From CAIKMD01 sp963729935 (lineage in GTDB: Bacteria > Pseudomonadota > Alphaproteobacteria > ATCC43930 > CGMCC-115725): a stretch of DNA of 64,000 nucleotides. Shown here in pieces: positions 53,647-63,196 of the stretch (within the stretch, counting starts at the first letter, position 1; every line of letters starts with the position of its first letter). A program made the translations under genes and the position numbers. Location: assembly GCA_963729935.1 (NCBI GenBank), contig CAVSPW010000010.1, positions 124,001 through 188,000 on the forward strand. The letters are read 5' to 3'. The notes beneath the pieces are model-generated. The model was given only the letters and a program-made list of their open reading frames with translations, was not told where the DNA came from and made no database searches.

Positions 53647-54666
53647 TCATCGGATCGGCATCGCGTACATCAGCCCGCCCTCGGTCCAGAGCGCATTGAT
53701 GCCCCGGTCGAGCTTCAAGGCGGATTCCTTGCCGACATTGCGATCGAAGATCTCGCCGTAATTGCCGACCTGCTTGACGATGTCATAGGCCCAGTCATTG
53801 CCGATATGGAGCGAGCCGCCCATGCCGGGCACCACGCCGAGCAGGCGCTGGATCTCGGGATCGGTGCTCTTCTTCATTGCGTCGACATTCTTCGAGTTGA
53901 CGCCCTTCTCCTCGGCGTCGACCAGCGCGAACATCGTCCAGCGCACGATGTCGAACCATTCATCGTCGCCTTGGCGCACGGCGGGCGCCAGGGGCTCCTT
54001 CGAGATCACCTCGGGCAGGATGACGTAATCCTCGGGATTGGCGGCCCGTCCCGCGCGGCTGCCGGCAAGGCCCGAGCGGTCGGCGGTGAAGACGTCGCAG
54101 CGCCCCGAATAGAAGGCGTTCTCGGTCTGGTCGAGCTTCTCGATGACGAGCGGCTTGAAGCTCATCTGGTGGGTGCGGAAATAATCCGAGAGGTTGAGCT
54201 CGGTCGTCGTCCCCGCCTGAACGCAGATCGTCGCGCCGTTCAGCTCCTTGGCGCTGGCGACGCCGAGCTTCTTCGCCACCATGAAGCCCTGGCCGTCATA
54301 ATAATTGGGCGGCCCGAAGAGGAATCCCAGATCGGCCTCGCGCGTCAAGGTCCAGGTGGTGTTGCGCGTCAGAACGTCGGTCTCGCCGGATTGCAGCTGG
54401 GTGAAGCGCTGCTGCGCCGTGCCCGGCACGAAGCGCGTCTTGCCCGCATCGCCCAGCACCGCGGCCGCGACCGCGCGGCAGGTATCAACATCGAGTCCGG
54501 TATAGCGCCCTTGCCGATCGGCCATCGAGAATCCGGCCAACCCGGTCGAGACGCCGCAGGTGACGTAGCCGCGCTGCTTTACCTTGTCGAGGGTCGGGCC
54601 GGCATGAGCCGGCGCGGCGATCGCCAGCAAAACAATCGCCGCGGCCGGCCAATTCGCCCTGTTCAT
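53647..54666 (-). CDS. aapJ: general L-amino acid ABC transporter substrate-binding protein AapJ
   Basis: A 339-residue periplasmic protein with signal peptide residues 1-22 (AAAIVLLAIAAPAHA). The mature N-terminus LDKVKQRGYVTCGVSTGLAGFSM, followed by DVDTCRAVAAAVLGD and a second TNVLTRNTTWT-like block (here VLTRNTTWTLTREADLGF), is the AapJ/BztA signature. RCDVFTADRSGLAGSR and the ending INALWTEGGLMYAMPIR also fit. First gene of the aapJQMP operon; the 73 bases upstream separate it from the repeat protein gene on the same strand. Confidence 0.94.
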   Translation of the reverse strand: MNRANWPAAAIVLLAIAAPAHAGPTLDKVKQRGYVTCGVSTGLAGFSMADRQGRYTGLDVDTCRAVAAAVLGDAGKTRFVPGTAQQRFTQLQSGETDVLTRNTTWTLTREADLGFLFGPPNYYDGQGFMVAKKLGVASAKELNGATICVQAGTTTELNLSDYFRTHQMSFKPLVIEKLDQTENAFYSGRCDVFTADRSGLAGSRAGRAANPEDYVILPEVISKEPLAPAVRQGDDEWFDIVRWTMFALVDAEEKGVNSKNVDAMKKSTDPEIQRLLGVVPGMGGSLHIGNDWAYDIVKQVGNYGEIFDRNVGKESALKLDRGINALWTEGGLMYAMPIR

Positions 54667-54739
54667 TATGCGGATCCCCTGAAATCCTTATGCGCCGGGG
54701 ATCATAGCAAGAGCGATCGGCGCGCGTCACCCGCCGCGC

Positions 54740-55261
54740 TCAGCCGCCCGCGAAGTAGTCGTGCACCTTGTGATAGACGCCGACCGCGCCGTCGCGCACC
54801 TGCTTCGCGGTGCGGGAGAAGAAGCTTCCGGTGTCCTCGGCGCCTTGCTTGATCGCGGCGCCGGTGTCCTGGGCGCCCTGCTGGATCGCGGGGCCCGCGG
54901 CTTGCGCGCCTTCCTTCACCTTCGTGCCCGCGTCCCGCGCGCCTTCTTTGACCGCATCGCCGACGGGCGCGGTCTTCTCCTGAATCCCCGCGCCGGCATC
55001 CTTGGCGCCCTGGCTGATCGCCGCGCCCGCATCCTGGGCGCCCTGCTTAATCGCCGCGCCAACGGGCGCGACCGTCTCGTGGATTGCGCTGCCCACCTCC
55101 TTGGCGGCGTGTCCGATAGCGGCACCCGCATCCTGCGCGCCTTGCTTGATCGCCGTGCCCGCCGGCGCGAGCTTGTCGCCAAGATCGTCGGCGCGGCTCG
55201 GAGACGCGAGGCCGAGAATGCCTAGCACCAGAACGGCCGCCATCCTTGTCGTCTGTTTCAT
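54740..55261 (-). CDS. secreted repeat protein with LEA/apolipoprotein-like 11-residue repeats
   Basis: A 173-residue protein with a signal peptide (MAAVLVLGILGLASPSRA). From about residue 30 to 150 it consists of near-perfect 11- to 14-residue repeats of the type IKQGAQDAGAAI, KEGARDAGTKV and QQGAQDTGAAI, with two longer units containing APVGAAIKQ. Such repeats form amphipathic helices as in group 3 LEA proteins and apolipoproteins. The last 20 residues (RDGAVGVYHKVHDYFAGG) differ. A role in stress protection or membrane association is inference. It follows the RND gene after 42 bases on the same strand, so it may be transcribed with the efflux operon. Confidence 0.75.
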   Translation of the reverse strand: MKQTTRMAAVLVLGILGLASPSRADDLGDKLAPAGTAIKQGAQDAGAAIGHAAKEVGSAIHETVAPVGAAIKQGAQDAGAAISQGAKDAGAGIQEKTAPVGDAVKEGARDAGTKVKEGAQAAGPAIQQGAQDTGAAIKQGAEDTGSFFSRTAKQVRDGAVGVYHKVHDYFAGG

Positions 55262-55303
55262 CGTCCTCGCTCCTCTTTTCCGCGGGAGGCGATCATAGCG
55301 CCT

Positions 55304-58300
55304 TCAATGCGGTCCCGTCACCGGCTGGGGCGCCGGGAGCGCCTCCTCCCCGCCTTCGCGCGCATGCTCGGTGCCCATCAGCATATAGACCGCCGGCACG
55401 ACGAAGAGGGTGAAGAGCGTCCCGATCGCGAGCCCGGTCGCGATGACGAGACCCATATTGAAGCGCGACACCGCGCCCGCCCCGCTGGCCGTGATCAGCG
55501 GCAGCACGCCCAGCACCATCGCCGCGGTGGTCATCAGGATCGGCCGCAGCCGGATCGCGGCCGCCTGCTCGATCGCCTCGCGCTTCGATTTGCCGGCGCG
55601 CTGAAGCACATTGGCGAATTCGACGATCAGGATGCCGTGCTTGCTGACGAGGCCCATCAAGGTCACGAGCCCGACCTCGGTATAGATGTTGAGCGTGGCG
55701 CCGCCGACGCCGAGGCTGATGAAGATGAGCGCGCCCGCGATCGACATCGGCACCGAGAACAGGATCACCACCGGATCGCGGAAACTCTCGAACAGCGCCG
55801 CGAGCGAGAGAAAGATGATGATGACGGCGAAGGCGAAAGTCGCGATGAAGCCGCTCGATTCCTGGACATATTGGCGCAGCTGCCCGCCGTAATCGATCGA
55901 ATAGCCTTGCGGCAAGGTCCGCGCGGCCACGTCTTGCAGGTAAGCCAGCGCGTCGCCGGTCGGCAGCACGCTCACGCCGATGATCGTCGCCGCGTTGAGC
56001 TGCTGAAAGTGATTGAGCAATTCCGGCACCGTCGCGGTCGTGATCTTGGCGATGGTCGAGAGCGGGATCGGCGTCCCGTCCGAAGTCTTGATGTAGTAAT
56101 TGAGCAGCTGATCGGCATTGAGGCGCGAGACCTGCTGCACCTGCGGGATCACCTTGTAGGAGCGGCCGCTCAGGCTGAAATAATTCACGTAGCCGCCGCC
56201 CAAGGCGGTCGCCAGCGCGCCGCCGACATCGCTCATCTTGAGGCCCAGCTGCGCCGTCTTGTCGCGATCGATCGCGACCGTGATCTGCGGCTGGTCGAAT
56301 TTCAAATCGCTGTCGACGAAGAAGAAATTGCCGCTCTTCTGCGCCTCCAGCAGAAAAGCCTGCGCCACCTGGTTGAGGCGCTCGAAGGAATCGGTGGTCT
56401 TGATCACGAATTGGATCGGCAGGCCGAACGCGCCCGGCAGCGAAGGCGGCAAGGCGGTCGCGACCCGCTCGCCGGCGACCGCGCCGTTGATCTGCTGTTG
56501 CAGGAGCGGCTGGAGCTGGTTCGCCGTGCGCTTGCGCTGATCCCAGGGCTTCAAGGCGAGACCGGCCAAGGTCGTGCCCGGCGCGTCGATCTGGAAGACG
56601 TGCTGCATCTCGGGATAGGCGGAAAAGATCCCGTAGAGCTGCTTCGTGTAGAGCAGGCGCTGCTGCAAGGTGGCGTTGGGCGCCGGGGTCGCGAAGGCGA
56701 TGATGAAGCCCTGATCCTCGTCCGGCGCCAATTGCGTCTTCGACCAGCCCCAGAGAAAATAGATGCTGCCGAGAATGATCACGGCGAACACCGCCGTCAC
56801 CGAAAGCGTGTTGAGGCTGCCATGCAGCCAGCGCAGATAGCCCACGCGCAGACGGTCGAAATTGCGGTCGATGAAGACGGTGAGGCGCGCCTGCCATCCC
56901 GCGCCCTGCGCCTCGTGAGATTTGAGGAGGCGCGAGCACATCATCGGCGAAAGCGTCAGCGCGACGATCGCCGAGACCGTCACCGCGCCCACCAGGGTGA
57001 AGGCGAATTCGGTGAAGAGCGCGCCGGTCAAGCCGCCCTGGAAACCGATCGGCACGTAGACCGCGATCAGAACCACGGTCATGGCGATGATCGGCCCGCC
57101 CAACTCGCGCGCCGCCTGAATGGCCGCCTGCAGCGGCCTCATCCCCTCCTCGAGATGCCGGTTGACGTTCTCGACGACGATGATGGCGTCGTCGACGACG
57201 AGTCCGATCGCCAGCACCAGCGCGAGCAGGGTCAGGAGATTGATCGAGAAGCCGAAGATCAGCATCATCATGAAGGTGCCGATGAGCGACACGGGGATCG
57301 CGATCGCCGGGATCACCATCGAGCGCAGCGAGCCGAGGAAGGCGAACACGACAAGGATCACGATGACGACCGATTCGAGCAGGCCGCGGACCACTTCGTT
57401 GATCGCGCTGTTCACGAATTCGGTCGAATCATAGATGACCTCGGCGGCGAGGCCCTGCGGGAGCTGCGACTGGATCTCGGGCAGCACGGCGGAGACGCCC
57501 TTGATGACGGCGAGGAGGTTGGCGGCGGGCGCCACCTGGATGCCGATATAGACCGCGTCCTGGCCGTCGAATCCGACCCGCGTCTCATAGGTATCGGCGC
57601 CCAAGGTCACCTTGGCCACGTCCTCGAGCCGGACGATGGCGCCGCCCGCCTGCTTGACGACGAGCTGGCGGAATTCGTCGAGGGTGTGAAGGCTCGTCCC
57701 GGCGGTGAGATTGACCTGGACCATCTGGCCCTTGGTCGCGCCGAGCCCCGCGATGTAGTCGTTGTTGGCCAGTGCCTGGCCGACATCGGTCGCGGTGACG
57801 CCGTAAGCGGCCATCTTGTTGGGATCGAGCCAGGCCCGGAGCGCGAAATTCTGGCCGCCGACGATCTCGGCGGTCTGCACGCCCTCGACCGCCTGCAGCT
57901 TGGGCTGCACCACGCGCACGAGATAGTCGGTGATCTGGTTCTGCTTCAAGACGTCGCTCTTGAAGCCGATATACATCGCGTCGAAGGTCTGGCCGATCTG
58001 GATGGTCAGCACGGGCTGCTGCGAGCCCGGCGGCAGCTGATTGAGCACCGAGGTCACCTTGCTGGTGATTTCGGTGAGCGCCTTGTCGGGATCGTAGTTG
58101 AGACGCAGGCTGACCGTGATCGTGCTGATGCCCGACCGGCTGGCCGAGCTCATATAATCGATGCCGTCGGCCTGCGCGATCGCGTTCTCCAAGGGCGTCG
58201 TGATGAAGCCCGCGACCACGTCGGGATCGGCGCCGTAATAGGTGGTCGTGACCGTGACCACCGCATTGGTCGTGCGCGGGAATTGCAGCACCGGCAGGGT

Positions 58301-58390
58301 CGCGAGCGCGCGCAGCCCCAGCACCAGGATCAACAGGCTCACCACCGTGGCGAGCACCGGGCGGCGGATGAAGATGTCGGTGAAACGCAT
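55304..58390 (-). CDS. multidrug efflux RND transporter permease
   Basis: A 1028-residue inner-membrane pump of the HAE1 (AcrB/MexB/MuxC) group. It begins MRFTDIFIRRPVLATVVSLL; the porter domain has DPNKMAAYGVTATDV and YDSTEFVNSAINEV. The proton-relay pair is in AIGLVVDDAIIVVENVNR, and the helix-10 lysine in LVSKHGILIVEFAN. Length is normal and no motif is damaged. It is the last of the tetR-OMF-MFP-RND operon and should work with the fusion protein at 58404 and the channel at 59561. Substrates are not predictable. Confidence 0.92.
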   Translation of the reverse strand: MRFTDIFIRRPVLATVVSLLILVLGLRALATLPVLQFPRTTNAVVTVTTTYYGADPDVVAGFITTPLENAIAQADGIDYMSSASRSGISTITVSLRLNYDPDKALTEITSKVTSVLNQLPPGSQQPVLTIQIGQTFDAMYIGFKSDVLKQNQITDYLVRVVQPKLQAVEGVQTAEIVGGQNFALRAWLDPNKMAAYGVTATDVGQALANNDYIAGLGATKGQMVQVNLTAGTSLHTLDEFRQLVVKQAGGAIVRLEDVAKVTLGADTYETRVGFDGQDAVYIGIQVAPAANLLAVIKGVSAVLPEIQSQLPQGLAAEVIYDSTEFVNSAINEVVRGLLESVVIVILVVFAFLGSLRSMVIPAIAIPVSLIGTFMMMLIFGFSINLLTLLALVLAIGLVVDDAIIVVENVNRHLEEGMRPLQAAIQAARELGGPIIAMTVVLIAVYVPIGFQGGLTGALFTEFAFTLVGAVTVSAIVALTLSPMMCSRLLKSHEAQGAGWQARLTVFIDRNFDRLRVGYLRWLHGSLNTLSVTAVFAVIILGSIYFLWGWSKTQLAPDEDQGFIIAFATPAPNATLQQRLLYTKQLYGIFSAYPEMQHVFQIDAPGTTLAGLALKPWDQRKRTANQLQPLLQQQINGAVAGERVATALPPSLPGAFGLPIQFVIKTTDSFERLNQVAQAFLLEAQKSGNFFFVDSDLKFDQPQITVAIDRDKTAQLGLKMSDVGGALATALGGGYVNYFSLSGRSYKVIPQVQQVSRLNADQLLNYYIKTSDGTPIPLSTIAKITTATVPELLNHFQQLNAATIIGVSVLPTGDALAYLQDVAARTLPQGYSIDYGGQLRQYVQESSGFIATFAFAVIIIFLSLAALFESFRDPVVILFSVPMSIAGALIFISLGVGGATLNIYTEVGLVTLMGLVSKHGILIVEFANVLQRAGKSKREAIEQAAAIRLRPILMTTAAMVLGVLPLITASGAGAVSRFNMGLVIATGLAIGTLFTLFVVPAVYMLMGTEHAREGGEEALPAPQPVTGPH

Positions 58391-58403
58391 CGTCCCGGCC
58401 CGC

Positions 58404-59543
58404 CTATTGATCGACCGGCTTGGGGTTCGGGTCGTTCGCCGGTTGGACCGTGTTGTTGATCGAGAGCGGCGAGCCGTTGCGCAGCTTGATCTGCCCGGCG
58501 GTGACGACCGTCTGGCCCTGGCTCACGCCCTTCAAGATCGCGACCTGGTCGCCGCGCGTGTCGCCGGGCGTAACGAAGACCTGTTGCGCCGTGAGCTGAT
58601 CTTTTCCGTCGGCGCCCTTGCCCTTGTTTTCGACGAGATAGACCGTGCTGCCGAAGGGATTATACGTGATCGCCGTTTGCGGCAGGGTCACATAGGATTG
58701 CGGCGATCCCACATCGATCGAGACCGCGGCGAACATCCCCGGCAGCAATCGATGATCGGGGTTGCCTAGACTCGCACGAACCTGGATGTTGCGCGTCGCG
58801 GTGTCGACCTTGGAATTGATGGCCAGGATGCTGCCGGCGAATTCCTCGCCCGGATAGGTGTCGACCGCGACCTTCACCTTCTGGCCGATCTTGACCGCGG
58901 CGAGCGCCTGCTGCGGCAAAGTGAAATCGACATAGATCGGATCGAGCGCCTGCAAGGTGACGATCGCCGTGCCGGGCGAAAGATATTGCCCGACATCGAT
59001 CTGGCGGATGCCGAGCTTGCCGGCAAAGGGCGCGCGGATGGTTTTGTAGTCGACGATCGCCTGTTGCTGCGCGACCGACGCTTCGGCGGTTTTCAAGGTC
59101 TGCGCGTCGGTGTCGACGACCTGCTGGCTCACCGCTTGCGCCTTCAGCTGGCGCTGGTCGCGCTCATAGGTGATGCGCGCGAGCGCGGCCGTCGCTTTCA
59201 AGGCGTCGAGCTTGGCGATGTCGTCTTGCGCCGCGAGCTCGACCAGCAAGGTGCCTTCCGTCACCTCGGCGCCGGATTCGAAATGAACCGCCGAGACCGT
59301 GCCCGCGACCTGCGAGCTCAGATCGGCGCCGCGCGCGGCGCGCAGGCTACCGACGGCGTGCAGCTGTTTCTGCCAGGGCTCCACGGTGGCGACGGTGGTC
59401 GACACGGTCTGGGCCGGGTTGGCGAGGCTCGCAACGACGCCCTTGATGATACGGGGAACCACGATCCCCTTGACGACGAAGATGCTGCCCATGACCAAGC
59501 CGACCACAGCGAGCATAATGAACATTCGTAAGAACAATCTCAT
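58404..59543 (-). CDS. efflux RND transporter periplasmic adaptor subunit
   Basis: A 379-residue membrane fusion protein with an N-terminal membrane anchor (MFIMLAVVGLVMGSIFVV). Lipoyl-type halves are seen in AARGADLSSQVAGTVSAVHF and TIRAPFAGKLGIRQIDVGQYL, with an intervening helical hairpin (KATAALARITYERDQRQLKA). Beta-barrel and membrane-proximal domains follow. The FEPG-like VHFESGAEVTEGTLLVEL is typical. The start is the ATG complementary to 59541-59543, with AGGG upstream. It lies 13 bases before the RND gene. Confidence 0.92.
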   Translation of the reverse strand: MRLFLRMFIMLAVVGLVMGSIFVVKGIVVPRIIKGVVASLANPAQTVSTTVATVEPWQKQLHAVGSLRAARGADLSSQVAGTVSAVHFESGAEVTEGTLLVELAAQDDIAKLDALKATAALARITYERDQRQLKAQAVSQQVVDTDAQTLKTAEASVAQQQAIVDYKTIRAPFAGKLGIRQIDVGQYLSPGTAIVTLQALDPIYVDFTLPQQALAAVKIGQKVKVAVDTYPGEEFAGSILAINSKVDTATRNIQVRASLGNPDHRLLPGMFAAVSIDVGSPQSYVTLPQTAITYNPFGSTVYLVENKGKGADGKDQLTAQQVFVTPGDTRGDQVAILKGVSQGQTVVTAGQIKLRNGSPLSINNTVQPANDPNPKPVDQ

Positions 59544-59560
59544 TCGGGAACCCTCTTGAC

Positions 59561-61045
59561 CTAAGGCTTCTTGGCGGCATCGCCGGCGCCCGCGCCGGCG
59601 GGATCGGTGCGGTTCCACCAGCCGCCGCCCAGCGCCTGGAAGAGCGCCGCCGTGTCGGAAAACCGCGTCGCCTGCGCGATCACGCGGTTGATATGCGCTT
59701 GCTGATAGATCGTCTCGGCATTGAGAAGGGTCGAGTAATTGATCGCCCCGTCCCGGTACTGGCTGCGCGAGATCGCGAGATTGTCCGCCGCCGAGCGCTC
59801 CGCCGCGAGCTGGGCGGCCAGCGCCGCCGCGTCCGATTGCAGCGCCCGCAGCGCGTCGGCGACGTTCTGGAAGGCCGTGATCACCGTGCTGCGGTATTGC
59901 GCCGCCGACGCTTCATAAGCCGCCTCGGCCGCGCGCTTTTCATGCAGGAGTTGGCCGCCCTTGAAGATCGGCTGCACCAGGCCCGCGCCGAGGCTCCAGA
60001 CGCCCGGCCCGTCCAAGAGCTTGCCGATATCGGTCACCGAATTGCCGTAGGACCCGCTTAAGGTGATCTGCGGCAGCATGTTGGCGATGGCGACGCCCAC
60101 TTGCGCGCTCGCCGCGTGAAGCTGCGCCTGCGCGGCCTGGATATCGGGGCGCTGCTCCACCAGCTTCGAAGGCACGCTCAGCGGCAGGGTTTGCGGGAGC
60201 CGAAGCTTGGCGAGATCGAAGGTCTGGCTGATCTCCTGGCTCGGAAAACGGCCGGCCAGCGCGGTCAGGAGAACGCGCTGCTGCGCGAGCTGCTTTTCGA
60301 GGCCCGGCAGGGTGGCCTGGGTCGCGCTCAAGGTCGCTTGTTGCGCCAGCACCGCCGCGCGCGAAGCGCCGCCCAGATTGAATTGTCGCTGCAGCACGCT
60401 CAATTGCTCGGTCTCGGCGCCGATGATCTCTTGCGTCGCCGCGATCTGCGCGCGCAAGGACGCCTCCTGGATCGCGGCCGCCACCACATTCGAGGTGAGC
60501 GTCAAATAGGCGGCCTCGAGCTGGAAGCGCTGAAACTCCGCCTGAGCCTCGACCGATTCCAATTGCCGCCTGGCGCCGCCGAATACGTCCAGCCCGTAGG
60601 AGACGTTGAGCGAGCCGCTGGTGAAGGTGAAGATCGAGGTGAAGCGCGAATTGTTCTGCGCCGCGCCCGAAATCTTCTCGCGCGTCGAGGAAAAATTGCC
60701 CGTGATCGAGGGCAGGAGCACGCCCTTCTGCGCGGCGACGTTCTCCTGCGCCTGGCGCAAGCTCGCCTGCGCCGCGTCGAGCGTCGGGTTGGATTTGAGC
60801 GCCTCCTTGATCAGCTCGTCGAGCGCCGGAGAGCGAAACAGCGCCCACCATTGGCCGGGAATGTCCTTGTCGGCGACGAAGCGCTGTGCCTCGCCGCCGG
60901 CGACATCGGCCGAGGCGGTCGCATCCGCCTGCTTGCCCGGCACATAGCCCGCGACATCGGGCGCCGACGGCGCGAAAAAATTCGGACCGACGGCGCAGGA
61001 AGCGAGCAGCAAGGCCGACGCCGCGGCCAGAAGGCGCGAGATCAT
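59561..61045 (-). CDS. efflux transporter outer membrane lipoprotein (NodT/OprM family)
   Basis: A 494-residue outer-membrane channel. Lipoprotein signal ISRLLAAASALLLASC gives lipidated Cys17. The two RND_OMF repeats are visible: GQWWALFRSPALDELIKEAL and SNPTLDAAQASLRQAQ in the first, KLVEQRPDIQAAQAQLHAAS and VGVAIANMLPQITLSGSYG in the second. The start ATG overlaps the tetR stop by four bases (ATGA). It completes a tripartite pump with the two downstream genes. Confidence 0.92.
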   Translation of the reverse strand: MISRLLAAASALLLASCAVGPNFFAPSAPDVAGYVPGKQADATASADVAGGEAQRFVADKDIPGQWWALFRSPALDELIKEALKSNPTLDAAQASLRQAQENVAAQKGVLLPSITGNFSSTREKISGAAQNNSRFTSIFTFTSGSLNVSYGLDVFGGARRQLESVEAQAEFQRFQLEAAYLTLTSNVVAAAIQEASLRAQIAATQEIIGAETEQLSVLQRQFNLGGASRAAVLAQQATLSATQATLPGLEKQLAQQRVLLTALAGRFPSQEISQTFDLAKLRLPQTLPLSVPSKLVEQRPDIQAAQAQLHAASAQVGVAIANMLPQITLSGSYGNSVTDIGKLLDGPGVWSLGAGLVQPIFKGGQLLHEKRAAEAAYEASAAQYRSTVITAFQNVADALRALQSDAAALAAQLAAERSAADNLAISRSQYRDGAINYSTLLNAETIYQQAHINRVIAQATRFSDTAALFQALGGGWWNRTDPAGAGAGDAAKKP

Positions 61046-61755
61046 GCCGCCGCGCCCATCGCCGCGCGCAGAATCGCGGTCGTGTGTTCGCGCACCAGCC
61101 TCTGGATGAGACACACTTTGCGTTCGTCGAGTTCGTCCCAATGCATCGTCTGACGCGCGCTCTTGTTGTTGCACCGGCTGTGGAAGACGAAGACCTGGCC
61201 GAGGATCGCGAGGGTGCGCACCAGGATCTCCTCCTCGTCGGGCCGGCGCCGCAAGAGGCGCGCGATCACCTCCATGCAGGGGCGCACGCCGAGCCGGGTC
61301 ACGCTCTCATGCAGCATGTCGAGCGCGGGTTTGCCTTCGATCTCGGCGCGCGAGATGAAGGTGCTGCGGCTCGCCGTCGCGTTCCGCGAGGTGACGAGCA
61401 CCGTAAAGGCGTCCAGCAAAGCGTAGAGGGCAGCGAAAAGTCTGTCGGCGTCGCGCTCGCCCTCGAGCGCCTGAGCGATCTGCGCGGCCGCCGGCGCGAG
61501 ATGGAGTTCGATGATTCCGACGATCTGCCCGATCGCGGCGCGGTAAAGCCCTTCCTTGCTCCCGAAATAATATTAAATCGCCGGCAGATTGACCTTGGCA
61601 CGCTCCGCCAGGGCGCGGGTGCTCGCCCCGTCATAGCCTTCCGCGGCAAAGACCTCGATCGCCGCCTCGAGGATGCGGCGCATGGTTTCCTCGCCCTTGG
61701 CATGGATACCGGGGCGGTAATGCAAACCCGTTGATTCGACGAGGTCTTCGGGCAT
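61042..61755 (-). pseudogene. TetR family regulator with in-frame stop codon
   Basis: One continuous frame of 238 codons, except for a TAA at 61573-61575. Before it lies the helix-turn-helix part (MRRILEAAIEVFAAEGYDG, STRALAERAKVNLPAI). After it the same frame continues YYFGSKEGLYRAAIGQIVG and a complete ligand-binding domain to RAAMGAAA. Relatives usually read NLPAIQYYFG, so a single C-to-T change of CAA explains the TAA. The stop truncates the repressor after about 60 residues, removing dimerisation. The gene heads the efflux operon and overlaps the channel gene by four bases; an operator-like dyad lies just upstream. Unless suppressed, the pump should be derepressed. Confidence 0.85.
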
Positions 61756-61792
61756 TTCGGGGGTTATCCGGCGGATCGAAGGTCGCCAAAGT

Positions 61793-61817
61793 TATCATTC
61801 GATACAATCAAATGATA
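61793..61817. promoter_or_regulatory. operator-like inverted repeat upstream of tetR
   Basis: TATCATT and AATGATA form a perfect 7-base inverted repeat with an 11-base spacer. It is 38 bases before the tetR ATG in the divergent tetR/metC region, the usual place for a TetR-family autoregulatory operator. Confidence 0.5.
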
Positions 61818-62006
61818 TGGTTTTCTTGGAGGCGGGAAGAATTATCCGCGCGGGCTGTCTGTAACCGCCGGTCTCGCGCGCCACAACCCCGCATCATGGC
61901 GGTTCGCGTCGCCGGGCTTTCGCCTGGCCCGCGTGCCATGCAAGATGCCGCCACCCCGAGCGGCCGCGTCGCCGCTTCATCACCCTTGGCGAGGTCCTGA
62001 CCCGCG

Positions 62007-63188
62007 ATGCGCACGAAGTCCAAGAAACTCGACACCTTGCTGGCCCATGCCGGGCGCGACCCCGAGAAGAATTTCGGCGTCGTCAATCCGCCCGTCTATC
62101 ACGCCTCGACCATCCTTCACCGCACCGTCGCCGAGCACGAGGCGGCGGCGCGCAACCGCTACAACGAGGTCACCTATGGCCGACACGGCACGCCGACCAC
62201 GTTCGCGCTCGAAGAAGCGATCGCGCTGATCGAGGGCGGGCACCGCGCGGTCGCCTTCTGCTCGGGTGCCGCCGCGTGCTTTGCCTCGATCCTCGCCTTC
62301 GTCAAGGCGGGCGATCACATCCTCGTCGTCGATTCGGTCTATGGGCCGGTGCGCCATTTCTGCACCGCGTTCCTGAAGCGGTTCGGCGTCGAGACCACCT
62401 TTTACGATCCGCTGATCGGCGCCGGCATCGCGCCGCTCATTCGCGCCAACACGGCGCTCGTCTATCTCGAAAGCCCCGGCTCGCTCACCTTCGAGGTGCA
62501 GGACGTGCCGGCGATCGTCGAGGCGGCCAAGGCGCGCGGGATCAAGACGCTCCTCGACAACACCTGGGCCGCGCCGCTCTTCTTCAAGCCCCTGGCGCTC
62601 GGCGTCGATGTGGACATCATCTCCGCGACGAAATATATCGTCGGACATAGCGACGCGATGATGGGCATCGCCGTCTGCACCGAGGAGAGCTTCCTGCCCG
62701 TGCGCACCGCCGCGACCGAGCTCGGCAACCACGCCGCGCCCGATGATTGCTACCTCGCCTTGCGCGGCTTCCGGAGCGCCGGCGTCCGCATGCGCCAGCA
62801 CGAGGGCCAGGGCTTGGCGCTGGCGCGTTTCCTCGCCAACCGGCCCGAGGTCGAGCGCGTCATGCATCCGGGCATGCCGGGCGATCCCGGCCACGAGCTG
62901 TGGCGGCGCGACTTCACCGGCGCGAGCGGGCTCTTCGGCGTCGCCTTGAAGCGCGGCATCGCGAAGAAGGCGGTCGATGCGATGCTCGACGGGATGGAGC
63001 TCTTCGGCATGGGCGCGTCCTGGGGCGGGTTCGAGAGCCTCGTCCTGCCGACCCATCCCGAACATCTGCGCACCGCCACCGCCTGGGACACCGGGCCTTG
63101 TCTGCGCTTCCATGCCGGGCTCGAGGATCTCGACGATCTGATCGCCGATCTGACGCGCGGCTTCGAGCGCCTCAAGGCCGCGAGCTGA
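62007..63188 (+). CDS. metC: cystathionine beta-lyase
   Basis: A 393-residue PLP enzyme of the Cys/Met metabolism family, cleaving cystathionine to homocysteine, pyruvate and ammonia. PLP lysine Lys209 is in DIISATKYIVGHSD. NPPVYHASTILHRTVAEHE, RYNEVTYGRHGTPTTFALEE and the C-terminal MGASWGGFESLVLP are typical of the alphaproteobacterial MetC branch, as opposed to gamma-synthases. modB begins eight bases after its stop, suggesting read-through transcription, although the functions are unrelated. Confidence 0.92.
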   Translation: MRTKSKKLDTLLAHAGRDPEKNFGVVNPPVYHASTILHRTVAEHEAAARNRYNEVTYGRHGTPTTFALEEAIALIEGGHRAVAFCSGAAACFASILAFVKAGDHILVVDSVYGPVRHFCTAFLKRFGVETTFYDPLIGAGIAPLIRANTALVYLESPGSLTFEVQDVPAIVEAAKARGIKTLLDNTWAAPLFFKPLALGVDVDIISATKYIVGHSDAMMGIAVCTEESFLPVRTAATELGNHAAPDDCYLALRGFRSAGVRMRQHEGQGLALARFLANRPEVERVMHPGMPGDPGHELWRRDFTGASGLFGVALKRGIAKKAVDAMLDGMELFGMGASWGGFESLVLPTHPEHLRTATAWDTGPCLRFHAGLEDLDDLIADLTRGFERLKAAS

Positions 63189-63196
63189 TCCCGCCC

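Noticed and set aside
55307..58459. Plus-strand open frame of 1050 codons opposite the RND pump
   Set aside because: Translation is a low-complexity His/Arg/Asp-rich shadow; the RND transporter on the minus strand has all family motifs.
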